Below are positions 1 through 6,082 of a stretch of 6,246 nucleotides of DNA, one piece after another. Position 1 is the first letter of the stretch, and every line of letters starts with the position of its first letter. The stretch spans positions 1-6,246 of the forward strand of contig JAFGJF010000341.1 in NCBI GenBank assembly GCA_016929205.1, given 5' to 3'. This DNA comes from Anaerolineae bacterium. Lineage in GTDB: Bacteria; Chloroflexota; Anaerolineae; JAFGEY01. Both the position numbers and the translations under genes were made by a program. Below the pieces are notes generated by a model, which searched no databases, was not told the origin of the DNA, and saw nothing but the letters and a program-made list of their open reading frames with translations.

Positions 1-139
1 CTCGGACCGCGAAGATAGCCAATGACTCATGATCTATTATATGTGAGAATGGTTAAAATGTGGTTAGGAGCGGGTCAGAATTTTATTAAAATCAAAGGCT
101 ATTAGTCAATAGCGTTAAAATACGGAGAGGAACACAAGA
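1..139 (+). promoter_or_regulatory. AT-rich leader upstream of the sugar-gene cluster
   Basis: This non-coding stretch is markedly more AT-rich than the genes after it and carries no credible reading frame, so it probably holds the promoter of the cluster that begins at 140. I see three copies of TTAAAAT, at 53-59, 86-92 and 115-121, about three helical turns apart, and an inverted repeat at 98-113. No convincing TTGACA/TATAAT pair stands out, so the promoter is either weak or regulator-dependent. A ribosome binding site, GGAGAGG at 124-130, lies 9 nt before the first gene. The promoter role is inferred from position and composition only. Confidence 0.35.
98..113. repeat. 6-bp inverted repeat (possible operator)
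   Basis: GCTATT and AATAGC face each other across the 4-base loop AGTC, just upstream of the ribosome binding site of the aldo/keto reductase gene. The stem is perfect but short, so it may be a repressor half-site pair, a small 5'-UTR hairpin or chance. Its place between the AT-rich core and the start codon is the only support for a regulatory role. Confidence 0.25.
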
Positions 140-1099
140 ATGCGGTACAATAAATTTGGTTCTGCGGGCGCCGAGCTGTCAATATTCGGCCTGGGCGGGC
201 ACGAATACCTGCCCGATGGGCGCTCGCGCGCCTTTAACGAGGACTCGAAATTGGCCGTCACGCCGGGTTATCTCTTTGATGGGTTTGGGCAGGACAAACG
301 CAAACGTGTGCTCGCTGCTGCCATAGAACACGGGATCAACTTTTTCGATGCCACCGTCGACTCGGAAAAGGAAGCGCTGGGACGCAACCTGCGCGACCTC
401 GCGCCGCCTTACGAGATCTATGTCCAGACCCGGCCCGAAGGGATGGTCTATACCTATGATCCGTTTAACCAGAAAATGGTCCAGTATGACCTGCTCAAGG
501 CCGAAGTGCAGCGTGGTTTGGCATTGCTGCAGCGCGAGCGTCTCGATTTTTTCAACGTCGCTTTTATGCAATCGGCGCTCGACCACGATCCGGCCTATCT
601 CGACAAAATCGCCGGCAATGTCGCTCGCCTCAAGCAGGAAGGGCTGATCCGGTTTGCCTGTGCCGATACCTTTTCCGGGGAGGCCACCTACCTGGCCGAG
701 ATCGAAACAGGCTGCTTTGACGCCGTGTACATCAATTTCAACCCGGCTGACGATGGCGGCCGGTTCAGGGTGTTGCCTGAGGCGCGGGCGCGCGGTATGG
801 GTGTTTTTTGTCGGGAAGCGTTTATGAAAGGCGCGTTGTTCAAGATGGGCGGCGAGGTCGGGTTGATGGATCGCGGCCGGCTGGCCCAGGTGGCGCTCAA
901 GTGGGTCTTGTCCCATAAAGAGGTGACCCTGGTGATGGTTGGCGTCGATACGCCCGAGCAGTTGGCCCACAATGTGCAGATCCTGGACGCTCCGGTGCTC
1001 AACGCGGACGATCTGGCAATCATCGAGCAGCTCAAGCTGTCCCCGACCTACGAGAACTATGCGGCGCGCAAGGCGCGGCAGTTTGGATATGCGGGGTAA
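140..1099 (+). CDS. Aldo/keto reductase-family protein with degenerate active site
   Basis: This 319-residue protein has the (beta/alpha)8 layout of the aldo/keto reductase family. The N-terminal strand reads MRYNKFGSAGAELSIFGLGG, the GINFFDAT strand is at 65-72, the LDFFNVAF strand at 135-142, an ARGMGVFCREAFMKG segment aligns with the usual gi.v.a.sPl..G stretch, and the cofactor-side end is ALKWVLSH...VGVDTPEQLAHNVQ. Normal members reduce carbonyls with NADPH using an Asp-Tyr-Lys-His tetrad. Only the Asp (D70) is kept. The Tyr loop after D70 is shortened and lacks a Tyr, the Lys position is Arg (TR at 97-98), and the His position is Ala (A141). Classical reductase chemistry is therefore doubtful, although nucleotide binding may remain. 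The start is fixed by GGAGAGG at 124-130, 9 nt upstream. The next gene follows after 30 nt with its own ribosome binding site, suggesting an operon with sugar oxidoreductases. The fold is certain; the substrate is unknown. Confidence 0.9.
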   Translation: MRYNKFGSAGAELSIFGLGGHEYLPDGRSRAFNEDSKLAVTPGYLFDGFGQDKRKRVLAAAIEHGINFFDATVDSEKEALGRNLRDLAPPYEIYVQTRPEGMVYTYDPFNQKMVQYDLLKAEVQRGLALLQRERLDFFNVAFMQSALDHDPAYLDKIAGNVARLKQEGLIRFACADTFSGEATYLAEIETGCFDAVYINFNPADDGGRFRVLPEARARGMGVFCREAFMKGALFKMGGEVGLMDRGRLAQVALKWVLSHKEVTLVMVGVDTPEQLAHNVQILDAPVLNADDLAIIEQLKLSPTYENYAARKARQFGYAG

Positions 1100-1129
1100 A
1101 AAACGCGAGAATGTAAAAGGAGAGCAACT

Positions 1130-2167
1130 ATGCAAGTACTCGTTGTTGGTGGCACAGGACTGATCAGCACCGGCATTACGCGCCAATTGGTGGAACGCGG
1201 CGACGAGGTCACGCTCTATAACCGCGGGCAGCGTCAGGCCGATATGGGCGAACAGATTGTTCGCAAGGTACGGCAGATTCACGGCGATCGCAACGATGCT
1301 CCCACTTTTGAGGCGCAGATGGCCCAAGCCGGAAGCTTTGACGCCGTGATCGACATGATTTGTTTTCACCCCGAGCAGGCTACAAGTACGATCCGCGCTT
1401 TTCGAGGTCGCACGGCACAGGTCGTTTTTTGCAGCACGGTCGACGTGTATACCAAGCCGGCCAAGTCGTATCCGATCCGCGAGGATGCCGAGCGCCGCCC
1501 GTCCCCCACCTTTCCCTACGCCTTTGACAAGGCGAAATGCGAACGTCTCTTTGAGGCCGCACATGCGCGCGGCGATTTTGCCGTGACCACAATTCGCCCG
1601 GCGTGGACCTATGGCGAGGGGGGCAGCATCCTGCACAGTTTTGGCTGGAATACGTTTTTGCTCGATCGTCTGCGCAAAGGCAAGCCGGTGATCGTCCACG
1701 GTGATGGCACCTCGTTCTGGGCTGCCTGCCACCGCGACGACGTGGCGCGGGCGTTCGTGGGGGCGCTGGGCAATAAAAAAGCGTATGGTAAAGGCTATCA
1801 TGTCACCGGCGAGCAGTGGTTGACCTGGGACGCGTATCATTGCCTCATCGCCGATCTGCTGGGCGCGCCGGCGCCAAAATTGGTACATATCCCTACCGAT
1901 TTGCTGGGCCAGGTCGCACCCCAGGCGGCGGAATGGTGCGTGGAGAATTTTCACTTTAACAACATTTTCGACAATACGGCTGCTTGCACCGACCTGGGGT
2001 TTCGGTACACCATTCCCTTTGCCGAGGGGGCCAGGCGCGCGATCGACTGGCTGGAGGGGCACGGCGGGTTCGAGGATTGTGTCGATCATCCATTCTACGA
2101 TCGCATCATCGCCGCCTGGCAGCGATTGAGCGATCGCGCCGCTGAGGAACTGGCTGATTTGGCTTGA
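1130..2167 (+). CDS. NAD-dependent epimerase/dehydratase (extended SDR)
   Basis: This 345-residue cytoplasmic protein belongs to the extended short-chain dehydrogenase family, which acts on sugars or sugar nucleotides (epimerases, dehydratases, reductases). The N-terminal Rossmann motif GGTGLIS is at residues 7-13, with Ser in place of the third Gly, as I recall for the NAD-epimerase subgroup linked to carbohydrate catabolism. A GDR follows at 52-54. The catalytic set is visible: Ser/Thr at 102-103 in FCSTVDVY, and Y130xxxK134 in PYAFDK. TIRPAWTYG after it is the usual substrate-side RPxxxYG motif. Length is normal and nothing is broken. The start is supported by AAAAGGAGAG at 1115-1124. It follows the aldo/keto-reductase-like gene by 30 nt and is separated from the downstream SDR gene by about 100 nt, consistent with one transcription unit. 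The family is secure, but a specific reaction cannot be assigned. Confidence 0.92.
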   Translation: MQVLVVGGTGLISTGITRQLVERGDEVTLYNRGQRQADMGEQIVRKVRQIHGDRNDAPTFEAQMAQAGSFDAVIDMICFHPEQATSTIRAFRGRTAQVVFCSTVDVYTKPAKSYPIREDAERRPSPTFPYAFDKAKCERLFEAAHARGDFAVTTIRPAWTYGEGGSILHSFGWNTFLLDRLRKGKPVIVHGDGTSFWAACHRDDVARAFVGALGNKKAYGKGYHVTGEQWLTWDAYHCLIADLLGAPAPKLVHIPTDLLGQVAPQAAEWCVENFHFNNIFDNTAACTDLGFRYTIPFAEGARRAIDWLEGHGGFEDCVDHPFYDRIIAAWQRLSDRAAEELADLA

Positions 2168-2268
2168 CCGGTTGGATATTGAGGCGGCAATGTGGTGACC
2201 CTGTCAGCGCCTGGTCCGGGAGGGTGGGCGGCTGCACTCGTTGGCGTGTAGGTGAATGGGAGGTTGCG

Positions 2269-3012
2269 ATGAGCAGTGACAAGTTGTTGCCGGGCAAAGT
2301 AGCATTGATCACCGGGGCTGGCTCGAACATCGGGCGCGCCCTCGCCACCGGTTTCGCCCGGGAGGGAGCGGCGGTCGGTTGCGCCGGGCGCACGCTCTCC
2401 CGGCTGGAGGAAACGGTTCGCCTGATCGAGGTCGATGGCGGGCGCGGGCTGGCGGTGCAGGCCGACGTGACCCAGATCGATCAGGTTGAGCGGATGATGG
2501 CGGCTACGGTCGAAACGTTTGGTGGTTTGGACATCCTGGTCGTCAATGCCGGTGGCACTTGGGGGCAGGGCCCGGTCGAAACGTACAGCCAGGAACTGTG
2601 GCTGCAGACGATCGACGTCAACCTCAACGGTGCGTTCTATTGTGCCCAAAAAGCCATCCCACATCTCAAGGAGCGGGGCGGGGGCAAGATCATCACCATC
2701 GGCTCAGGAGCCGGGCACACGGGGATCGACGACCTGGTGGCCTATAACTGTGCCAAAGCCGGATTATGGATGCTGACCCGCATGTTGTCGCGAGAGTTGA
2801 TGCCCTATAACATCACCGTCAACGAGCTGATCCCCGGACCGGTCAGAGAACCGACGCGCCTGCCGTTGAATACGCTCGATCCCGAAAAGTGGAGCGACAA
2901 CGAGTGGATCAAGTCCCCCGAGGACGTCGTGCCTCTGGCTCTGTTCCTGGCAACTCAGCCGGATGCCGGTCCCACGGGGCGCAGTTTTAGCCTGATGAGG
3001 CGGGGAGGGTAA
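2269..3012 (+). CDS. Classical short-chain dehydrogenase/reductase
   Basis: This 247-residue enzyme has every mark of a classical SDR oxidoreductase, the size and type of many sugar-alcohol, aldose and 3-oxoacyl dehydrogenases. The cofactor loop TGAGSNIG is at 15-22, the adenine-pocket Asp-Val at 66-67 and NAG at 93-95. The catalytic tetrad is complete: N118, S146, Y159 and K163 (YNCAK). The PG turn is at 189-190. Arg41 directly after the second strand suggests preference for NADP(H), an inference from the family rule. The frame stays open upstream to 2164, but the ATG at 2269 is chosen because GGGAGG at 2258-2263 precedes it and the conserved N-terminus begins there. It ends 2 nt before the DUF5107 gene, whose ribosome binding site lies inside its last codons, so the two were probably translationally coupled. 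A role in oxidising or reducing a sugar in this pathway is inferred from neighbours. Confidence 0.93.
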   Translation: MSSDKLLPGKVALITGAGSNIGRALATGFAREGAAVGCAGRTLSRLEETVRLIEVDGGRGLAVQADVTQIDQVERMMAATVETFGGLDILVVNAGGTWGQGPVETYSQELWLQTIDVNLNGAFYCAQKAIPHLKERGGGKIITIGSGAGHTGIDDLVAYNCAKAGLWMLTRMLSRELMPYNITVNELIPGPVREPTRLPLNTLDPEKWSDNEWIKSPEDVVPLALFLATQPDAGPTGRSFSLMRRGG

Positions 3013-3014
3013 CA

Positions 3015-3713
3015 ATGAAAGCAGACGAGCAGCAAAGCGTTTCCGCATGGGAAGAGACGATTGTGTTTCCGACCTATGTGCCGCCGTCACCGGATCTGAA
3101 CCCAATGTTCCTGGAAAAGCGAGTCAACCAGGGCACCAGCGGGCGGGTGTATCCCAATCCCTTTACGGACCGGCTTGCCAGCGAGAGCCAGGAACGGGAT
3201 TACCTCGCGGTGTGGCTCGAAAACGAGTACATTCAGTTGATGATCTTGCCTCAGATCGGGGGGCACATTCACGTCGGGCTGGACAAAACCAACAATTACG
3301 ATTTCATCTATCGCCAGCACGTGATCAAGCCGGCTTTGATCGGCCTCTTTGGTTCGTGGATCTCGGGCGGCATCGAGTTCAATTGGCCGCAGCACCACCG
3401 TCCCTCGACCTTTATGCCGATCAATCACACGATTGAAAGACACGACGACGGCAGCGTCACCGTTTGGCTCAGCGAGCACGAGCCGATGGATCGAATAAAG
3501 GGTATGGTCGGCATCTGCCTGTATCCGGACAAGGCGTTTTTGGAGATGAAAGTACAGCTCTATAATCGCACACCGCTTTGGCCCCATACCCGGGCAATCT
3601 GGGCGAGCGCAAGCACCTGCATACGCCCGATGCCCACCTTCACTACTATGCCGGATTGGCCAAGGCTGCGACGGGCGATCGAGATGGAGCTGCGGTCAGT
3701 TTTGAAAAGGTGA
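3015..3713 (+). pseudogene. DUF5107 protein, N-terminal fragment of a gene broken by internal deletion
   Basis: Residues 1-188 read as the N-terminal part of a DUF5107 protein, a long family (as I recall about 1000 residues) with a galactose-mutarotase-like sugar-binding domain followed by TPR repeats, common in carbohydrate-use clusters. Visible blocks are the YLAVWLENEYIQLMILPQIG strand region at 63-82, the NYDFIYR stretch at 94-100 and the FGSWISGGIEFNWPQHHRPS core at 112-131. Up to VQLYNRTPL (180-188) the protein is normal. From about base 3577 the frame no longer resembles the family and runs 44 unrelated residues to a stop at 3711-3713. The DNA from about 3578 encodes the family's C-terminal TPR end in another frame, so the middle of the gene appears deleted with loss of phase. 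The start has GGGGAGGG at 3002-3009 and lies 2 nt after the SDR stop. An assembly error is the main alternative. Confidence 0.82.
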
Positions 3714-4054
3714 TGGATGCCCGGCCCGGTCTCTCCGAGGTGACGTATTACCAGGCTCTAGCGTTGAGACAGCTCGGCAAGGAGGATGCAGCACGGGCGA
3801 AACTGGAAGAAATGCTGCGCACAGCCCGGCAAAAGCGGGAAGAGGCAGCCAGGCAGGGTTTTGCCACGTCGGTGCCTCAGTTCGTGTTTGCCGAGGACGA
3901 TCTGGAGACGTGGCGGCGCGTCCATCATACCTATCTGATCGGCCTGGCGTCACTGGGCCTGGGGCGTATGGACGAAGCCAGGACGGCGTTCGAGACCGTG
4001 CTGGCACACGATCCCAATCATTTTGGTGCTTTGCAGCAGGTGCGACAGATCTAG
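3578..4054 (+). pseudogene. DUF5107/TPR protein, C-terminal fragment (out of frame with its 5' half)
   Basis: This is the missing tail of the DUF5107 gene that starts at 3015. The open frame begins at a TTG (3578) with no ribosome binding site, which is simply the deletion junction, not a true start. It reads PYPGNLGERKHLHTPDAHLHYYAGLA, matching what I recall of the inter-repeat segment of DUF5107 proteins. TPR-like helix pairs follow: HYYAGLAKAATGDRDGAAVSFEK near 22-44, YYQALALRQLGKEDAARAKLEE after it, and a last HTYLIGLASLGLGRMDEAR...FETVLAHDPNH unit near 116-148. TPR repeats mediate protein contacts. The 5' half is in phase 0 and this part in phase 2 (position modulo 3), so a full protein cannot be made without a frameshift. 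Internal initiation could in theory give a 158-residue TPR peptide, but nothing in the sequence favours that. Confidence 0.75.
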
Positions 4055-4090
4055 TTGTTTATTTTATTGAACTCGAAAGGAGACATGAAA

Positions 4091-5515
4091 ATGAGAATTA
4101 TGGAACGAAAGACGACGTTTGGTTTGATCGTTGGCACGCGAGGCTTTTTCAACTCGGAACTGGCGATCGGCGTACGGAGCAAGCTGCTCGATATCCTGGA
4201 AAAAGAGGGATACGGCGCCGTGATTACCCCGCAAGATGCAACGCCGTGTGGGGCGATCGAGACCCGCGAGCACGCCAAGTTGTGCGCCGACCTGTTCAAG
4301 CAGCACGCTGACGAGATCGATGGCATTATTGTCGTCTTGCCCAACTTTGGCGATGAACTGGGTATCGTGCAGACGCTCGACATGGCCCGGCTGGACGTGC
4401 CGGTATTGGTGCAGGCCTGCGACGACGACCTGGACGATCTGTCGGTTTCGGGGCGGCGCGATGCCTTTTGTGGCAAGCTGTCGGTGTGCAACAATCTCTA
4501 TCAGTACGGGATCCCCTTTACCAACACCACCTATCACACCTATCCCATCGATGGCCCCGAGTTTGTCCGGGATCTCGACACCTTTGCGCGCGTGTGCCGG
4601 GTCGTCAAGGGGCTGACCAACGCCCGTATTGGCGCCATCGGCGCGCGGCCGGCCGCTTTCCAGACGGTGCGCTTTAGCGAAAAAATCCTGCAAACCACGG
4701 GGATCACGGTGGTGCCGGTCGACCTGTCGGTGATCATCGGTGCTGCGCAAGCATTGGCCGACGATGAGCAGGCCGTCAAGTCCAAGCTGGACGAGATACG
4801 CGCTTACGGCTTTATCCCTGCCCACATTTCAGCAGAAAACATCCTCAAGCAGACCAAGCTTTCGGTGGCCATCGATCGCTGGATGGACGAGAACGAATGT
4901 GATGCCAGTGCCGTCGAGTGCTGGGATTCGATCCAGATCAATTATGGCTGCGCCACCTGCCTGTCGATGGCCATGATGGGCGACCGGATGCTGCCCAGCG
5001 CGTGTGAAGTGGACGTGGCCGGGGCGGTGTCGATGTACGCTTTGCTGCTGGCCTCGGGTAACGTGCCCTCGTTCCAGGACTGGAACAACAACTATGCCGA
5101 CGACCGCGACAAGTGCATCAATACCCACTGCAGCAACTTTCCCAAAAGCTTTATGGGTAAAGAGGTCGAGGTCTCCAATCTCGATATCCTGGGGGCGACG
5201 CTCGGCGCCGACCGCTGCTTTGGCGCGGTCAAGGGACAGGCCGTCGCCGGTCCGATGACCTTTTTCCGCATCTCGACCGACGACCCGATCGGGACGGTTC
5301 GCGCTTACCTGGGCGAGGGTGAGATCACGGACGACCCGGTGACGATCGACGGCGGATCGGCTGTGCTCAAGGTGCAGCAGTTGCAGACGCTGCTCGATTA
5401 CATGTGCAAGAATGGCTTTGAGCACCACGTGGCCGTCGCACGCGGACACGCCGCCGGCGTGCTGGAAGAGGCGATCACGACCTATCTGGATTGGGATCTG
5501 TACCGGCACAGTTGA
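4091..5515 (+). CDS. L-fucose isomerase-like protein (L-fucose/L-arabinose isomerase family)
   Basis: This intact 474-residue protein belongs to the L-fucose/L-arabinose isomerase-type superfamily, cytoplasmic metal-dependent aldose-ketose isomerases. The N-terminal half is Rossmann-like (TFGLIVGTRGFFNSEL; DGIIVVLPNFGDE), with a second domain beginning near NARIGAIGARP. The C-terminal half carries the likely Mn-site residues by analogy with FucI: E276 in VECWDSIQ, D308 in CEVDVAGA, and a late His in HHVAVARGH (about 445-453). NTHCSNFP near 344-351 adds a further His. It is shorter than FucI of enteric bacteria (about 590 residues), so it belongs to the shorter related branch whose substrates vary. 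The frame opens at 4055, but ATG 4091 is chosen because AAAGGAGA at 4076-4083 sits 8 nt away; ATG 4085 is too close. It was probably co-transcribed with the genes before it. Fucose as the substrate is not proven. Confidence 0.9.
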   Translation: MRIMERKTTFGLIVGTRGFFNSELAIGVRSKLLDILEKEGYGAVITPQDATPCGAIETREHAKLCADLFKQHADEIDGIIVVLPNFGDELGIVQTLDMARLDVPVLVQACDDDLDDLSVSGRRDAFCGKLSVCNNLYQYGIPFTNTTYHTYPIDGPEFVRDLDTFARVCRVVKGLTNARIGAIGARPAAFQTVRFSEKILQTTGITVVPVDLSVIIGAAQALADDEQAVKSKLDEIRAYGFIPAHISAENILKQTKLSVAIDRWMDENECDASAVECWDSIQINYGCATCLSMAMMGDRMLPSACEVDVAGAVSMYALLLASGNVPSFQDWNNNYADDRDKCINTHCSNFPKSFMGKEVEVSNLDILGATLGADRCFGAVKGQAVAGPMTFFRISTDDPIGTVRAYLGEGEITDDPVTIDGGSAVLKVQQLQTLLDYMCKNGFEHHVAVARGHAAGVLEEAITTYLDWDLYRHS

Positions 5516-5573
5516 TCGCTTGTGGGTGGACGTGTTCGCAAACCGGGTTTACATTTTGTCGTATCCAACCCGT
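5514..5573 (+). pseudogene. Possible scrap of a GH32-like glycoside hydrolase C-terminus
   Basis: One frame directly after the isomerase stop reads VDRLWVDVFANRVYILSYPT. This resembles the end of the C-terminal beta-sandwich of family GH32 (fructan/sucrose-hydrolysing) enzymes, where a VDRSxxEVFxN...RxYP pattern is usual. The match would need two single-residue gaps and an E-to-D change, covers only about 20 codons, and the first codons overlap the isomerase end. If real, it is the last trace of another deleted gene between the isomerase and the sulfatase remnant. Chance is a serious alternative. Confidence 0.22.
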
Positions 5574-5709
5574 CGAGCCGGGAGCCAAAGCGGCCGTATT
5601 TACCGTGCCGCTCAAGGCAGGCCCTACACTGCTGCATACCTGGTTTGACGATGCACGCCAGCAGCCGCTCTGCGGAGCTTATTACGTCTATGTGTCGCGG
5701 CTTGACTGA
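5563..5709 (+). pseudogene. Sulfatase C-terminal remnant
   Basis: The last 48 codons of a sulfatase of the alkaline-phosphatase superfamily are preserved. They read PVEPGAKAAVFTVPLKAGP, then LLHTWFDDARQQPLCGAYYV and YVSRLD before the stop at 5707-5709. The pattern 'kaGp..L.tWf.d......cGAYYVyV.Rl' is what I recognise as the C-terminal subdomain end of bacterial arylsulfatases. The catalytic part, including the CxPSR/SxPSR formylglycine site, is absent: upstream sequence becomes isomerase or unrelated within about 50 bases. The frame opens upstream at 5491 inside the isomerase gene, without a ribosome binding site. Sulfatases hydrolyse sulfate esters, often on exported glycans, so this hints that the ancestral locus handled a sulfated sugar. 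It is almost certainly non-functional. Confidence 0.7.
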
Positions 5710-5732
5710 AACGCGATGGAAACGAGGGCAAG

Positions 5733-5920
5733 ATGAAAACGATTGTCTGTTTCGGCGATTCTCAACGCACTATAAACGGGTGGCCCAGGAAAAGGGCTGT
5801 GCGTTCCTCGATACCTCGGAGGTGATCGTTTCCGGTAACCTGGATGGGATCCATTTTGAAGCGGTCGAACATCAAAAGCTGGGCCGGGCCGTGGCGGCAC
5901 TTGTCAAAGAGATCCTCTGA
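5733..5920 (+). pseudogene. SGNH/GDSL hydrolase gene with internal deletion
   Basis: The start and end of an SGNH hydrolase (esterase/lipase type, usually about 200 residues) are joined after loss of the middle. The ATG at 5733, with a GAGGG element at 5724-5728, begins MKTIVCFGDS, which contains the family's GDS nucleophile motif (Ser10). The reading then fails and stops at 5823-5825. In another phase, from about 5765 to the stop at 5918-5920, the C-terminal end is clear: HYKRVAQEKGCAFLDTSEVI, then LDGIHFEAVEHQKLGRAVAA and LVKEIL. It includes the catalytic DxxH (D at 5843, H at 5852). About 140 central residues, including the Gly and Asn oxyanion blocks, are gone, and the ends are out of frame. 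Such enzymes commonly remove acyl groups from carbohydrates. This remnant cannot be active. The join lies near 5760-5770. Confidence 0.78.
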
Positions 5921-5926
5921 CAATGA

Positions 5927-5973
5927 CAAGAAAACACGTGATCTGATCCAGACCAGGCTACAGCGTTTTCTTG
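5927..5973. repeat. 9-bp inverted repeat with 29-nt loop
   Basis: CAAGAAAAC (5927-5935) and GTTTTCTTG (5965-5973) are perfect reverse complements, starting 7 nt after the stop of the SGNH remnant. The stem is AT-rich with only three GC pairs, the loop is long, and no T-tract follows, so it is a poor intrinsic terminator. It could be a weak transcript-end structure or a protein-binding pair separating the remnant region from the next promoter. Confidence 0.35.
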
Positions 5974-5995
5974 AGATTCCACAAGTCAGAGCCCC

Positions 5996-6024
5996 TTGAC
6001 AGCCAACCGGCAGTATGGTATGAT
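5996..6024 (+). promoter_or_regulatory. Sigma70-type promoter with extended -10
   Basis: A perfect -35 TTGACA (5996-6001) is separated by exactly 17 bp from the -10 TATGAT (6019-6024), and TGG directly before it (6016-6018) forms a TGn extended -10. Transcription would start near 6031-6032, leaving a leader of about 50 nt to the ATG at 6083. This is by far the strongest promoter in the window and sets the ribbon-helix-helix gene apart as an independent unit. Confidence 0.8.
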
Positions 6025-6052
6025 GTCTTTGGAGATATGTTATACGATGTCT
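6019..6052. promoter_or_regulatory. Direct GATGTCT repeat, candidate autoregulatory operator
   Basis: GATGTCT occurs at 6022-6028, overlapping the -10, and again at 6046-6052. The copies are 24 bp apart, with similar flanks (TAT/TAC before; T-TGG and A-TCGG after). Ribbon-helix-helix antitoxins commonly bind short repeated sites in their own promoter, so these copies beside the downstream gene's promoter are a reasonable operator candidate. There is no direct proof, and 7-bp repeats can occur by chance. Confidence 0.3.
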
Positions 6053-6082
6053 ATCGGTTATGCAACCAGGTAGGAGAGATCT

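Noticed and set aside
179..2089. A 636-codon open frame on the minus strand opposite the aldo/keto reductase and epimerase genes
   Set aside because: It lies wholly opposite two well-supported genes, its product has no recognisable domain, and long antisense openings are common in GC-rich coding DNA.
2164..2268. A longer N-terminus for the short-chain dehydrogenase, starting at TTG 2164
   Set aside because: The extra 35 residues are not like the family, and a good ribosome binding site plus ATG at 2269 precede the conserved start.
4064..5509. Long minus-strand open frames opposite the isomerase gene
   Set aside because: They mirror the codons of a clearly real, motif-bearing gene and show no family pattern or ribosome binding site.
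5927..5973. Intrinsic terminator after the SGNH remnant
   Set aside because: The stem is AT-rich, the loop is 29 nt and no T-run follows, so it is kept only as an inverted repeat.
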